From SAR324 cluster bacterium JCVI-SC AAA005 (lineage in GTDB: Bacteria; SAR324; NAC60-12): DNA of 64,000 bases. This document shows positions 54,530-63,196 of the stretch, one piece after another (within the stretch, counting starts at the first letter, position 1; each line of letters opens with the position of its first letter). The DNA lies in assembly GCA_000224765.2 (NCBI GenBank), contig AGAU01000240.1:1-64000 (forward strand). Reading direction: 5' to 3'. The position numbers and the translations under genes were made by a program. The notes beneath the pieces are model-generated. The model saw nothing but the letters and a program-made list of their open reading frames with translations. It did no database searches and had not been told where the DNA came from.

Positions 54530-55111
54530 TCACACCAAATCACAGGCGTCTGCAGGCATCCAGTGCGCATCCTGATCCAACCACTTGACGTTGCAACCGA
54601 TCGGATTGGTCAATGGGACTCTCACTGCTTGTCCAGTCGTAACTTCCTCAAGTGCCTTTTCCAGGTTATTTACCTGCATTTTTGAAGTATCCCGAGGTTG
54701 ATCTATGCCACGACCACAGTACACTAGCTTGCGATCAGTACAAAAGACATAGAAGTGAGGAGTTCTTAGTGCCCCGTAGGCTTGCGCAACTTCCTGTGAA
54801 GTATCCCTCGCATAGACCCAAGGAAAATCATGCTCCTCCATTCGCGAGATCATTTCGTCGAAATTATCAGTGGGATTGGTCTTTTCACTGTTAGAATTGA
54901 TTCCGATAAAAGCCACCCCTTTATCCCGAAATTTTTCAGCAGTGGCCCGTGTGATTTCATCAGATCCGACTACGAAAGGACAGTGATTGCAGGTAAAGAA
55001 AATAACCAGCGTGGAGGCAGATTTAAAGTCAGATAGGCTATAGTTTTTACCATTTGTTGCCACGATAGAAAAATCGGGAGCCATCGCTCCCAGTTCAAGG
55101 GTAAAGGACAT
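54530..55111 (-). CDS. Thioredoxin-like peroxiredoxin/ResA family protein
   Basis: A 193-residue protein with the AhpC/TSA-Redoxin fold: [20 protein letters not shown], then [20 protein letters not shown] with a CNHC active site near 40, [30 protein letters not shown] and [20 protein letters not shown] with the cis-Pro. No signal peptide, so probably cytoplasmic. It resembles the family often named thioredoxin family protein in marine bacteria. It lies 33 bases upstream of the SDR remnant on the same strand. Confidence 0.85.
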   Translation of the reverse strand: MSFTLELGAMAPDFSIVATNGKNYSLSDFKSASTLVIFFTCNHCPFVVGSDEITRATAEKFRDKGVAFIGINSNSEKTNPTDNFDEMISRMEEHDFPWVYARDTSQEVAQAYGALRTPHFYVFCTDRKLVYCGRGIDQPRDTSKMQVNNLEKALEEVTTGQAVRVPLTNPIGCNVKWLDQDAHWMPADACDLV

Positions 55112-55153
55112 CGTCTCTAGTAAAAAATTAAGGTTTATTAACTTTAAAATGTC

Positions 55154-56473
55154 TTAGAACTGAGCCCGAAATAGGAAGCTGGTTCCTTTTGCCTTATCTT
55201 CTTCTGCAACCAAGTAATTAAAGGTCAACGAAGAAGATAGAAAAACCCAGCCACTGAGGGTGAAGCCCATTTCATAGTATTGCATGATGTAGAGTTCTGT
55301 CCCGTAATAGCGGGTGTCCAGTAAGTACGGATCAAAAGTGGCTCCGTCTCTGATAAAGCCAGTAGGGAACTGGAAGATCAGCCCATTCCGCAGAACTGTG
55401 CTCTCAATTCTGGCATCAAAGGTGGTTCCTCCAACCGAAAGTGGTATCGAGCGATATTGTCCTGCTAGGTTTCCGATTCGGATCGCGCCCCAGGAAGCGG
55501 TCCAATCGTAGATGCTTAGCAGGGACTAGCTAGCTAGCGCTCCCCCTGATCCCAAACTTTCGGATGCAGCCATCCCGTAATTGAGATTTGGTGAGATCTG
55601 CCAATTGGGGGTCAGGTTTTGGCGGTAATTTAATCCCAAGCCGAAGGCAATGCCTGTATTTCCATCAACATCTAGTTGTGAGATAGGTACTCGCAAGGTC
55701 AGGCTTGATTTACTCTCTCCTTCAAAATTCCAACTGTAGGAAAAGGGGATGGTCGTTGTGTTAACCTTGGAGTCGCCTTGATCGTAAGAACTAAAACCAA
55801 GACCAATGCTGATTTTGTTCTCACGTTCGCTTGTTTCGGTGCTGCTCTCTTTGTTCTCTTCACTGCTAACCACCTCTGGTGAAACTGAAGATCCAGAAGA
55901 ATCGAATTCATCAACGGCTATTCCTTCAGTATCTGACATCGACACGGACTCAACACCGGTATCTCCAACTTGCAAGGCTTTACCAAAGGGCAGATCTACT
56001 AGAGCTGCCGAGAAATCTAGGCGCACTAGGTTGTCCATCAAGCTGCTGGGATTTCCTGCCACGGGGTCATTTGGTGTGTACTGCACCATGAGTGCGAGTA
56101 GGTCGTTGACCAAATCTGATTCTTGGACCAGGGCATCCGTCAGTTGAGTCCAACTTCCTTGCCGCGATGCTCCTTCGTAAGACCAGTTTTTATTCAGAGA
56201 GGGCATGTTGAAGGTGACTTTGTTGCTCCCTGCTTGATAGACTGCTTTTAAATTAATACCACGATAATTTAAAGAGAATTCAATCAAATCAGTATCCCAG
56301 TCGCTGACACTAAATTGCTGCTTTATTGTATTGAAATCGGGTAACTCATCGACGGAACTATAGCTTCGAGTTTGGCCGTTCACGGTTAGTTGAAACAGAT
56401 CTGCTGCCGTTACTGATCCGGAATACAACAATAATAGGAAGATAGCAGAGCATAGCTTGAGGGGTAGGGGCAT
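55154..56473 (-). pseudogene. Outer-membrane protein with one in-frame TAG
   Basis: A 440-codon frame from ATG 56473 with signal peptide (LKLCSAIFLLLLYSGSVTAA), a globular N-terminal part, an acidic Ser-rich linker (residues about 180-225), then beta-strand pairs (ISIGLGFSSYD, TIPFSYSWNFEGESKSSLTL). A TAG at 55526-55528 (minus) interrupts it within a ctagctagctag microrepeat. The same frame continues LLSIYDWTASWGAIRIGNLA, SGWVFLSSSLTFNYLVAEED and ends FLFRAQF, a typical outer-membrane C-terminal Phe. Without readthrough the barrel cannot close. No other lesion is visible. Function unknown; possibly a surface or autotransporter-like barrel. Confidence 0.75.
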
Positions 56474-56646
56474 ACGATCTCTCTTGATTGCGGGTAAATG
56501 AATGAAATCCCAGGAGCAGATTTTCAGAGTTATAAATCCCGATACTCATCACAGCATGACTCATTAAGCGAAACCTGCTGATACACTCTTTATAATCAGA
56601 GTCCAAGTCATTTGGTTTAATTGTCAAAAAAACAAGCCTCTTCGGG

Positions 56647-57216
56647 TTACTGAGATAACAATTGCGTGGAATTTTTTGCTGAGGGAGCAAAGCGAATTAT
56701 GAGCAATGTGTCTGAGTTTGAATACACAAAGCCAATATTCGTCAGGCACCCGATAACCACCCCAAATTTGTTGGTACTTTCTCCATAAAACACACTTTTT
56801 TTAGGTCGAAATTCCAGATCTTCCAGGGACTCTGTTTTTTCAAAATTATACCTCTCCTTTATTCTAGTCACCAATTCCTCTTTCGCTTGAAGACACTGAC
56901 GCTGCTGAAAAGAATGGTTCAAGCCAATGATCTCGGAGATCCTCTTAGTTTTTCTATCCAGTTTTAGCGCATATCTTTCAATCAACGAGTTGGGTCGCGG
57001 GATCACAGTTGGTTCAACAATCATAAGTTCCTCTTCCTCCGACTTGATCTCATAGCCTTGAACTTTTGCCCCAAAATGAAAGCCAAATGCACCAATCAGT
57101 TCAGTCTTTTTCTCAAAATTTTGATGGTGTAGACCGCAAATACCAAGTAGGGTCATAAAAATAAAGTAAAATATCTGATCAATTGACTTCGATATTTTGA
57201 TTTTTTTGAAAAACAT
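56647..57216 (-). CDS. Hypothetical protein with N-terminal hydrophobic segment
   Basis: A 189-residue protein with an N-terminal hydrophobic stretch (QIFYFIFMTLLGICGLHHQN) that may be a signal or lipoprotein leader (GICG). The rest is charged (EIKSEEEELMIVEPTVIPRP, then KRISEIIGLNH) and ends in beta-like segments with NKFGVVIGCLTNIGFVY. No family recognised. The DNA is AT-rich compared with neighbouring genes. Confidence 0.5.
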   Translation of the reverse strand: MFFKKIKISKSIDQIFYFIFMTLLGICGLHHQNFEKKTELIGAFGFHFGAKVQGYEIKSEEEELMIVEPTVIPRPNSLIERYALKLDRKTKRISEIIGLNHSFQQRQCLQAKEELVTRIKERYNFEKTESLEDLEFRPKKSVFYGESTNKFGVVIGCLTNIGFVYSNSDTLLIIRFAPSAKNSTQLLSQ

Positions 57217-57289
57217 TAAAAACTTTATTGTTTATTGATTTTTTTAACATGATTTCTTCAATTAAAAATAACCCCCAAGTAATTACACC

Positions 57290-58541
57290 ATGCAACAAAT
57301 CTATCTGTTTAAAAAATTATTCAACCACAGCATACCGCTACTGTTGATGTTGCTGTCTGGTTGCTTCTCTGGGAAGAGTTCTTCTTGTGAAAATACAGGA
57401 GTAGGCAACAATGCTGATAGATCTAATAAACGAGAAATTCTTTAGACAAATACCACAATTGGGAGCGGTGAAGAGTCGCATGGGCATTTTCTACTACAGT
57501 GCTCCGATAGCGGTTTCCTTCAAATTGGTAAGACCGGAAGTTTACCAATCAATGCACGAATTTTTGTTGTCAAAGTAGCGCCAGATGGTGCAACACAATG
57601 GGAAAAAGAATACCTATCTGCTGGTCATAATCTAGGAAATGGCACTATTGAAGTGGATGATGGATACATTGTTTTTGGTGCAATGAATGGGGATAGTCTA
57701 CTGATTAAATTGAGCAAAAAAACTGGTGATATCTTGTTCAGTAAATCGTATAACTTTGGGGGTTTCGATGCGATAGAAAGCATGATTCTACTGGAATCAA
57801 ATTTGATTCCTGTTGGGTATATTGGCGCTCAGGATTCAGATACTACTTTTTACACAGAAGGAGAGGGTTATTTGATGACAATTTGATTTGCTTGGCAACC
57901 ACATTTCAAATTCAAGTCTAAATTCTTACACATCCCATGCTTATCGAATATTCTCTTTTGAAGGCGATTTGATCATTGGAGTGCTAGCCCAGGACGCTCT
58001 AGATTACTCTTTGCTGAAAATGACTGGAACTGGTGAGGTAGCATGGTACAAAAATTATGGCGGAAGTAGTTCAGATCATTTGTTTGCGATGGATTTAGGC
58101 CTTGATGGTAGCATATTCTTATCAGGTCATACCACTTCTGACAGAGCTAATTGGGATACTTACACTCTGAAATTGGATCAACTTGGGAATGCGATTTGGG
58201 AGAGCAAAGTAGGTAATCCTAGAGGTTTTGATCCCCGATACATTCACGATGAGGCTTAGGGGATAAAGGCCACATTAGCTGGAGGGGCACTTGTTGTAGC
58301 CGGTACTGGCAATGAATATGAAAACTACTCAAAATGTATAGATCTAGATTGCTCTGACCAATGGCATGCCTATCGGATTCGTTTTAAGGGAGATGGAACT
58401 CTCCTTTGGGAAGCAACGTATCCAAATCCAGGAGATGGAGATTGGGCCGGTGAAGATGTTGTGCTTACAAAAGATGGTGGGGCTTTGATGGCGGTGGATA
58501 ATGGGCAATTTGCCTTTGTGCAACTCTCGTCGGTTGATTGA
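57290..58541 (+). pseudogene. Decayed lipoprotein with beta-propeller-like repeats
   Basis: From ATG 57290: lipoprotein leader LLMLLSGCFSGKSSSC, a TAG at 57443-57445, then GSGEESHGHFLLQCSDSGFL and DGYIVFGAMNGDSLLIKLSK. A frameshift near 57885 leads to FSFEGDLIIGVLAQDALDY-like text, WYKNYGGSSSDHLFAMDLGL, GNPRGFDPRYIHDEA, a TAG at 58257-58259, and GIKATLAGGALVVAGTGNEY and CSDQWHAYRIRF to a TGA at 58541. The repeats DGGxIxxG and KxDxxGNxxWxKxxGG are those of PQQ-like or Delta-60 propellers. The second TAG falls where family members have Trp (HDEAWG). Two ambers and one indel. Confidence 0.7.
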
Positions 58542-58807
58542 GCTAGTCATGACCTGGCCCCCTCTAAGCATAGAGAACCAAATTATCTCAGTGTTTCTCT
58601 TTGCAAACTTTGACTCATAGCTCTGGGTTAGACTCAACCTTTGAGAGAAAGGGAAGCAGTTAGTGAAGGATTGCACCAGAACAACAAAAGTTTTTAGGTT
58701 TTCTAGGATATTCTAAATCAATTGAAAAGAAGATTCAGATATGTGCTTTCCAAAATTTCTTTTAGGGTTTTTACAGGAATCTTCAAAACCAAAATTAAAA
58801 GATTAAG

Positions 58808-59350
58808 ATGATAAAAGTAAGTGGAACAAAGAGAGTCATAGTAATCATTGGGTTTTATTTAGTAGTATTTTTGAATCACTTACATGCTTGCCATGAATCC
58901 CATTTTAATGGAGGAGAACTGTTAGTGGGTACATCTTTCTTTGGAGGGCATACTGGTGATAACAAGATTGGAAGAGCTGCTTCGGTGAGAGAAAATTTCC
59001 AGAAGCTGGCTGGAAACATTATTGAATCAATTACAATCACTTCTTATTACGTAAGTGATACTTTTGCAACAACTACAAACTGCAATTGGCGAACAGCGGG
59101 CATACTGAAGTTCTTCCATGAAAGTCATCAGTTTATTGCGGAAGATAGTGCTGTGGGTTCAGGTGAATACCTGCAAGCCTTGGCTTCACTGACTGGATGC
59201 AATTCAAAGCAATACAGCAATTTTCAGAAAGTTATGCACAGGGAATATGGAAATATATTTACGGATAACGACCACAATCGTTCTGTAAAAATTTTTTTTA
59301 ATGTGATCAACACAAATGTAAATTTGTTAGAATGTAGAAGCAATTCTTAG
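58808..59350 (+). CDS. DUF3015-like secreted protein
   Basis: A 180-residue protein with an N-terminal hydrophobic export signal (VIVIIGFYLVVFLNHLHA), a Cys/His-rich start and the C-terminal core HESHQFIAEDSAVGSGEYLQ, ALASLTGC, NFQKVMHREYGNIF, a good match to the DUF3015 pattern of FV-EN-G-GEYL-ALA-LLGC. The family's role is unknown. AT-rich, with no clear ribosome-binding site beyond an aagatg stretch. Confidence 0.7.
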   Translation: MIKVSGTKRVIVIIGFYLVVFLNHLHACHESHFNGGELLVGTSFFGGHTGDNKIGRAASVRENFQKLAGNIIESITITSYYVSDTFATTTNCNWRTAGILKFFHESHQFIAEDSAVGSGEYLQALASLTGCNSKQYSNFQKVMHREYGNIFTDNDHNRSVKIFFNVINTNVNLLECRSNS

Positions 59351-60436
59351 CTAGGTAACTAGCTCCCATATCTCAAAAAATTTAATATTTTAACACTACT
59401 TTAATTGAATTAATTTGTATTTTGAAAATGCGTAATTAAGCAACTGTAGTTTAAGCAGTCAAGAAGGCTCTTTTCAAAAAAGATTATAGCGTTTTCCTTC
59501 AAGATTCTAAACTATCAGTTGGAGAGTATTAACCAGGAATTAGATTTTATCTTCACTGAGCTTAAATTTGTGCTTGCTCTAGCTATTGTTGTAGGAAGAT
59601 CTTTTTCAGCTAGTACCTAAGATTTCCAGGTACATGTTTGGTATGCAAATAGTGGATTCTGATATCCCAAACAATTTGTTGATACAATATCTTTTTATTG
59701 AGTCTTGAGACGCTAATACTGTCATTAGTAATTCAGTGAAGATATTAGTTCATGCAGCGAGGAACCCGCCCCTTGACTCAATTTCCATTCTACATTTTTC
59801 TTTTGAGAGAGGTTTGATCCCATTCCTTTCAATATATTCAGGTCCAACATTTGATGCCACTTGCCAACATCCATCACCATCATCTTTCAAAAGTACGGCA
59901 CCTTTCTGCGGACTGGGATATGTCTTTTGGGTTGCATCACAAAAATTTACAATTGATTGCATATACATTCGATAACTCTTATTTAAATGTTAGTAACTTG
60001 GTTTCTATTTACTGTAGTAACAACAGTATTTTAGAGGTCTGCCAAGAAAAACAGAACAAATAATTTATATCCTTTGTAAGTAGATACTTGAACGACATAT
60101 TCATAAAACTTTTAGATTAAATCAGCAGGCCATTTGCAGAAGTACCTAAAAATAAATTACAGCTAATTGTTTGGGAAACCAATTTTTTATCCTACCTCCA
60201 AAACAGATGAAAACCAAACTTGTGAGAATTTTCACGATTAATGCTGACGTACAATTTGCTGGCCTACTCAATCTTATTATGGAGCTTTGTCTTCTTAAAA
60301 TGGTTAATTTGGGTCAGTGGGGCTAAAACCAAAAGTAGTTTTTGAAGAAACCGCTGGATGTGTCCTGATTATAAAGGCAACAGACAAGGGATTCTTCCAA
60401 ACTTGGAAAGCTTAGAAGAACAGATGTGTTATTTAC
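59351..60436. other. Region without a recognisable gene
   Basis: More than 1 kb of AT-rich DNA. A 72-codon minus-strand frame at 59750-59968 reads DDGDGCWQVASNVGPEYIER and could be the end of a small protein, but no start signal is visible and I do not recognise it. Nothing else is supported. Confidence 0.4.
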
Positions 60437-61210
60437 TTAACTGAACTTCAACTTTCCCCTTGCGAAGGACCGTCGCAGGTGCGAATCAGCAGCGTGTGGG
60501 GCCCCAAGTCCGTGTTCCATGCGTAGCAACTCTCGTTGTCTTGGAGAGAGCAAATTATAAAACTCGGCAGGGAATTCATCGTGAGGATCGACCTGGAAAA
60601 TCAGACTAGATTTTCGATAGTGTCCAAATAGGGCATGTCGGTTGGTCTCTGTTTGATTGTTTCCGCCAGCATGCCAGCATTGACCATTGAAAATCAACAC
60701 ACTGCCAGCTCTCGCGGTAACCTGAAAAACATGCTGAACTGCAAATCCTTCTGGTGGGCCTGCCATCCCACTCTTGTGACTGCCCGGGATAATCTGTGTT
60801 GAACCATTTCTCGGAGTGAAGTCATCCAGCATCCAGACTGTGTTGCACATCACTGGTGATACGGGATTCAGCAACTCTGCGCCAATATCGATGTGGAAAC
60901 CTTGCTCACCATCATCAGGACGAGCGATTCGGGCATTCAAGCTCCCAAGGATCAGGCTCTTTCCTAGGATGGATTCCAGGATCGGTAGCGTTTTGGGGTG
61001 ATCCATTAGAAAGAAGAAAGCAGGATCTTGGGCTGGCAAGTTGGTGACGTGTCCGGCTGTCCCCATGAAGTTCTGTTCATGGCCCGTGCGCTCATAACAA
61101 AGAATCAGGCACTCTTTCAGGTGAGATACCTCTTCAGGATTCAACACCTCCTCCAACAGCGTGAACCCGTAGACTTCTATCTCCAGTAGCGCTTGCGCTA
61201 GTGATTCCAA
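60437..61210 (-). CDS. PhyH-family Fe(II)/2-oxoglutarate dioxygenase
   Basis: A 257-residue protein starting at ATG 61210. It has VYGFTLLEEVLNPEEVSHLK, DDGEQGFHIDIGAELLNPVS (HxD iron ligands near 125), CNTVWMLDDFTPRNGSTQII, PGSHKSG and GQCWHAGGNNQTETNRHALF with the distal His and the 2-oxoglutarate Arg. All expected residues are intact. It is more divergent from the other two PhyH genes here than they are alike in context, so a different substrate is likely. The small coiled-coil gene on its downstream-coordinate side is 8 bases away on the same strand, possibly co-transcribed. Confidence 0.85.
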   Translation of the reverse strand: MESLAQALLEIEVYGFTLLEEVLNPEEVSHLKECLILCYERTGHEQNFMGTAGHVTNLPAQDPAFFFLMDHPKTLPILESILGKSLILGSLNARIARPDDGEQGFHIDIGAELLNPVSPVMCNTVWMLDDFTPRNGSTQIIPGSHKSGMAGPPEGFAVQHVFQVTARAGSVLIFNGQCWHAGGNNQTETNRHALFGHYRKSSLIFQVDPHDEFPAEFYNLLSPRQRELLRMEHGLGAPHAADSHLRRSFARGKLKFS

Positions 61211-61217
61211 TTTTCTC

Positions 61218-61388
61218 TCAGTTCAATGTGGCTGATTTAGTTTCACCACTAGTGATTTTGTTCGCTTCCATCAGCACTGCTACGAGCCGTTCCAGCCTCT
61301 CGATTCGATATTCCAGCTTTCCGATTTTTGAATTTTGGAAATCCAGTAAGTTTTCCAATTCCAGAATACGGCCTTCGGTGACTTCCAT
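61218..61388 (-). CDS. Small coiled-coil protein, SlyX-like
   Basis: A 56-residue protein from ATG 61388. It is one long amphipathic helix (EGRILELENLLDFQNSKIGK, then EYRIERLERLVAVLMEANK) with the heptad pattern and FQ motif of SlyX-like proteins. The open frame extends upstream to 61571 but that part is unlike the family. Function of SlyX is unknown. It stands directly before the PhyH gene. Confidence 0.55.
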   Translation of the reverse strand: MEVTEGRILELENLLDFQNSKIGKLEYRIERLERLVAVLMEANKITSGETKSATLN

Positions 61389-61522
61389 GTCATTTCCTTT
61401 TAATAGCAAATGATGCGGGAACCAAGTCATTGTTCCCATAGAGTGATCTGCATTAACTGTTTGACCCGACTGCACTGGTTGTTCCAGATCTCCTCTAGTT
61501 CTCGTCTTCTGTAAAAAAACAT

Positions 61523-61801
61523 TTAACCAAATTTTGTCCGCCGAGATCCAACTCCGGTCTCGTTGTCCCAAAAAGGTTTACTTCCAGGTGTCACACACTG
61601 GCAACAGGTGTGGTCTAAACGTGCGAGGTCGTCAAAATAAAGCCGATATTCATACTGCCACTCCACCTCACATTCATTGATGAAGTTATGGACTCTAGGC
61701 TCTGGAGCACTGCAGGCCATTAGTCCCAGGACCAGCCAAAATAGAAACATGATGCATTTCAACGGGCTTCCTCCTTGTCGAGTGATCAATTGATTCATCA
61801 C
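61523..61801 (-). CDS. Small lipoprotein
   Basis: A 92-residue protein with lipobox (FLFWLVLGLMACSAPEP; Cys near 30), followed by an acidic/aromatic part and a Cys pair (LDHTCCQC). Probably an outer-membrane lipoprotein of unknown function. The leader before the hydrophobic part is rather long; ATG 61750 is an alternative start. Confidence 0.55.
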   Translation of the reverse strand: MMNQLITRQGGSPLKCIMFLFWLVLGLMACSAPEPRVHNFINECEVEWQYEYRLYFDDLARLDHTCCQCVTPGSKPFWDNETGVGSRRTKFG

Positions 61802-62046
61802 TCAAGAGGTGCGGAATTTAAACCAAATCGAATTAAGACCGCTATTGTACCCCTCGGCCACCCTGAGGGCGCCAACAAAACAGCATAAAAAATTCTATTT
61901 TTACAATCCAGAGGTTGGCAGAACAACCAAGATAAATCTTTCTCCCTGAGGAAGAATGTGGGTGAAAGCTAGATGAGGGGGATCTTGGGGACTGCCAGTC
62001 TTGGTTCAAGGTAGCAACTAGCCCTGTCGCTCCTTGTGGACATAGA

Positions 62047-62250
62047 CTAAGCCTTGTAGACGAGGCTACCCGTTTTGCTGCCCATCAGCAGTCGTCCCAA
62101 TGTCTTGTGGCCATGCGGAACAATTATCATTAGCCCAGCGCTGAATCGCTTGGCAAGCTGAAGGACTTGCGGGTAGGATGTCCCAAAATCTGTGTGAATC
62201 TGATGGAGAGACTTCAGTTCAGTTTGAGCCACCAGTTCTTCCAGACTCAT
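62047..62250 (-). pseudogene. C-terminal remnant of a universal stress protein (UspA family)
   Basis: The minus strand reads SYPQVLQLAKRFSAGLMIIV, then PHGHKTLGRLLMGSKTGSLV. The pattern HG-x2-L-x2-LLxGS is the ATP-binding end of UspA domains. Upstream on the same frame an in-frame TAG near 62290 precedes text (NAGAQLMVDAF) that may be the first beta-alpha unit, but the rest of the N-terminus is not readable. Truncated and probably inactive. Confidence 0.55.
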
Positions 62251-62447
62251 ACGCCCCGTGTTCCAACTATTGTTCGCGTCTTTCTAGAAGGCATCTACCA
62301 TCAGCTGTGCTCCAGCGTTATGGGGGTGAATGGATTGTCACTGACAAGGAAGAAGCCAAGTTCTTTAATCTTGGAAGGAGGCTCATAGCAGGCCCCTACA
62401 ATGGTATCCACTACCAGCAGAAGGAGAGATCTATCAGGCGAGATCAA

Positions 62448-62804
62448 CTAGCGACAACTGCGACGCATTACATCGAAACGAGCCATCATACGTAGGGTGT
62501 TTTCAGCAGAATTAGGTTGATTCGGGCGTTTGGGCGCGTAAACCCGCTGCCGCTGATTGGGGGTGATTGGTAAGCCTGTGCGATAGCGGTCTCGGCTATG
62601 GCTGTTGAGAAATTGATCGTGCTGGCCACTGGGCATGGTCAACATTGCTTTCTTCATCTTTTCAATTTGGGCTTCGACACGTGCAAGGCACTCCTTGCGG
62701 TCATAGTGTTTGAGATAGATTCCATCTGTAGGGAATTGCTGGGCTAGGCTGGGCAATGTGCTCAGCCACAGCATCAAGCTGAAGCAAATTATTCGTTTCT
62801 GCAT
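62448..62804 (-). CDS. Secreted hypothetical protein
   Basis: A 118-residue protein with signal peptide (IICFSLMLWLSTLPSLAQ, cleavage near AQQ). The mature part is basic and polar (KECLARVEAQIEKMKKAMLT, RPNQPNSAENTLRMMARFDV) with two Cys that could form a disulfide. No family recognised. Divergent from the next plus-strand genes with about 160 bases between them. Confidence 0.6.
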   Translation of the reverse strand: MQKRIICFSLMLWLSTLPSLAQQFPTDGIYLKHYDRKECLARVEAQIEKMKKAMLTMPSGQHDQFLNSHSRDRYRTGLPITPNQRQRVYAPKRPNQPNSAENTLRMMARFDVMRRSCR

Positions 62805-62962
62805 TTTTTCCTAAAGTTTTTGGAATCGCTGCCGATATTCACATTGCGTTTATTGCTTCCAGCTGAAGCAAGTTCAACACCTTTCGCTGGAGCTAACAGA
62901 GCACCCAACTTGTCGGCTTGTCAATCACAGTTGATCATGTTCAGATTTTACAGGAGTTTTTA

Positions 62963-63193
62963 ATGAGCGAAACCACCGAAGTCCTGAGCTTGGAACAGTT
63001 CCAAACGCTTGTCGGCTTTGAAAACAGTGAGCGCTTCGAATTGCAGGTCTCCCAGGCAATTCTGGACTTAGCTAACTCACTGGAAACCAATTTCCTGGAC
63101 AAGGAAACAAAGATCGACTACGCAACCCATGTCTTTGCACACATGCTGGATGACTTGGCGGAGCTACTGGAGCGGGGCAACCTAATCAACTAG
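62963..63193 (+). CDS. Small acidic hypothetical protein
   Basis: A 76-residue protein from ATG 62963 with caggag upstream, a good ribosome-binding site. It is acidic and helical (SLEQFQTLVGFENSERFELQ, FAHMLDDLAELLERGNLIN). No family recognised. The next gene starts 3 bases after its TAG, so the two are translationally close. Confidence 0.65.
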   Translation: MSETTEVLSLEQFQTLVGFENSERFELQVSQAILDLANSLETNFLDKETKIDYATHVFAHMLDDLAELLERGNLIN

Positions 63194-63196
63194 TCC

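Noticed and set aside
55518..55532. ctagctagctag as a recombination or restriction site cluster
   Set aside because: Too short, and no mobile gene is near; more simply a microrepeat in which the TAG of the outer-membrane gene arose.
118..58541. TAG reassigned genome-wide to an amino acid
   Set aside because: TAG is the natural terminator of several intact, well-delimited genes (for example 14374, 16412, 46643, 63191), and in other broken genes TAA, TGA and indels occur as well.
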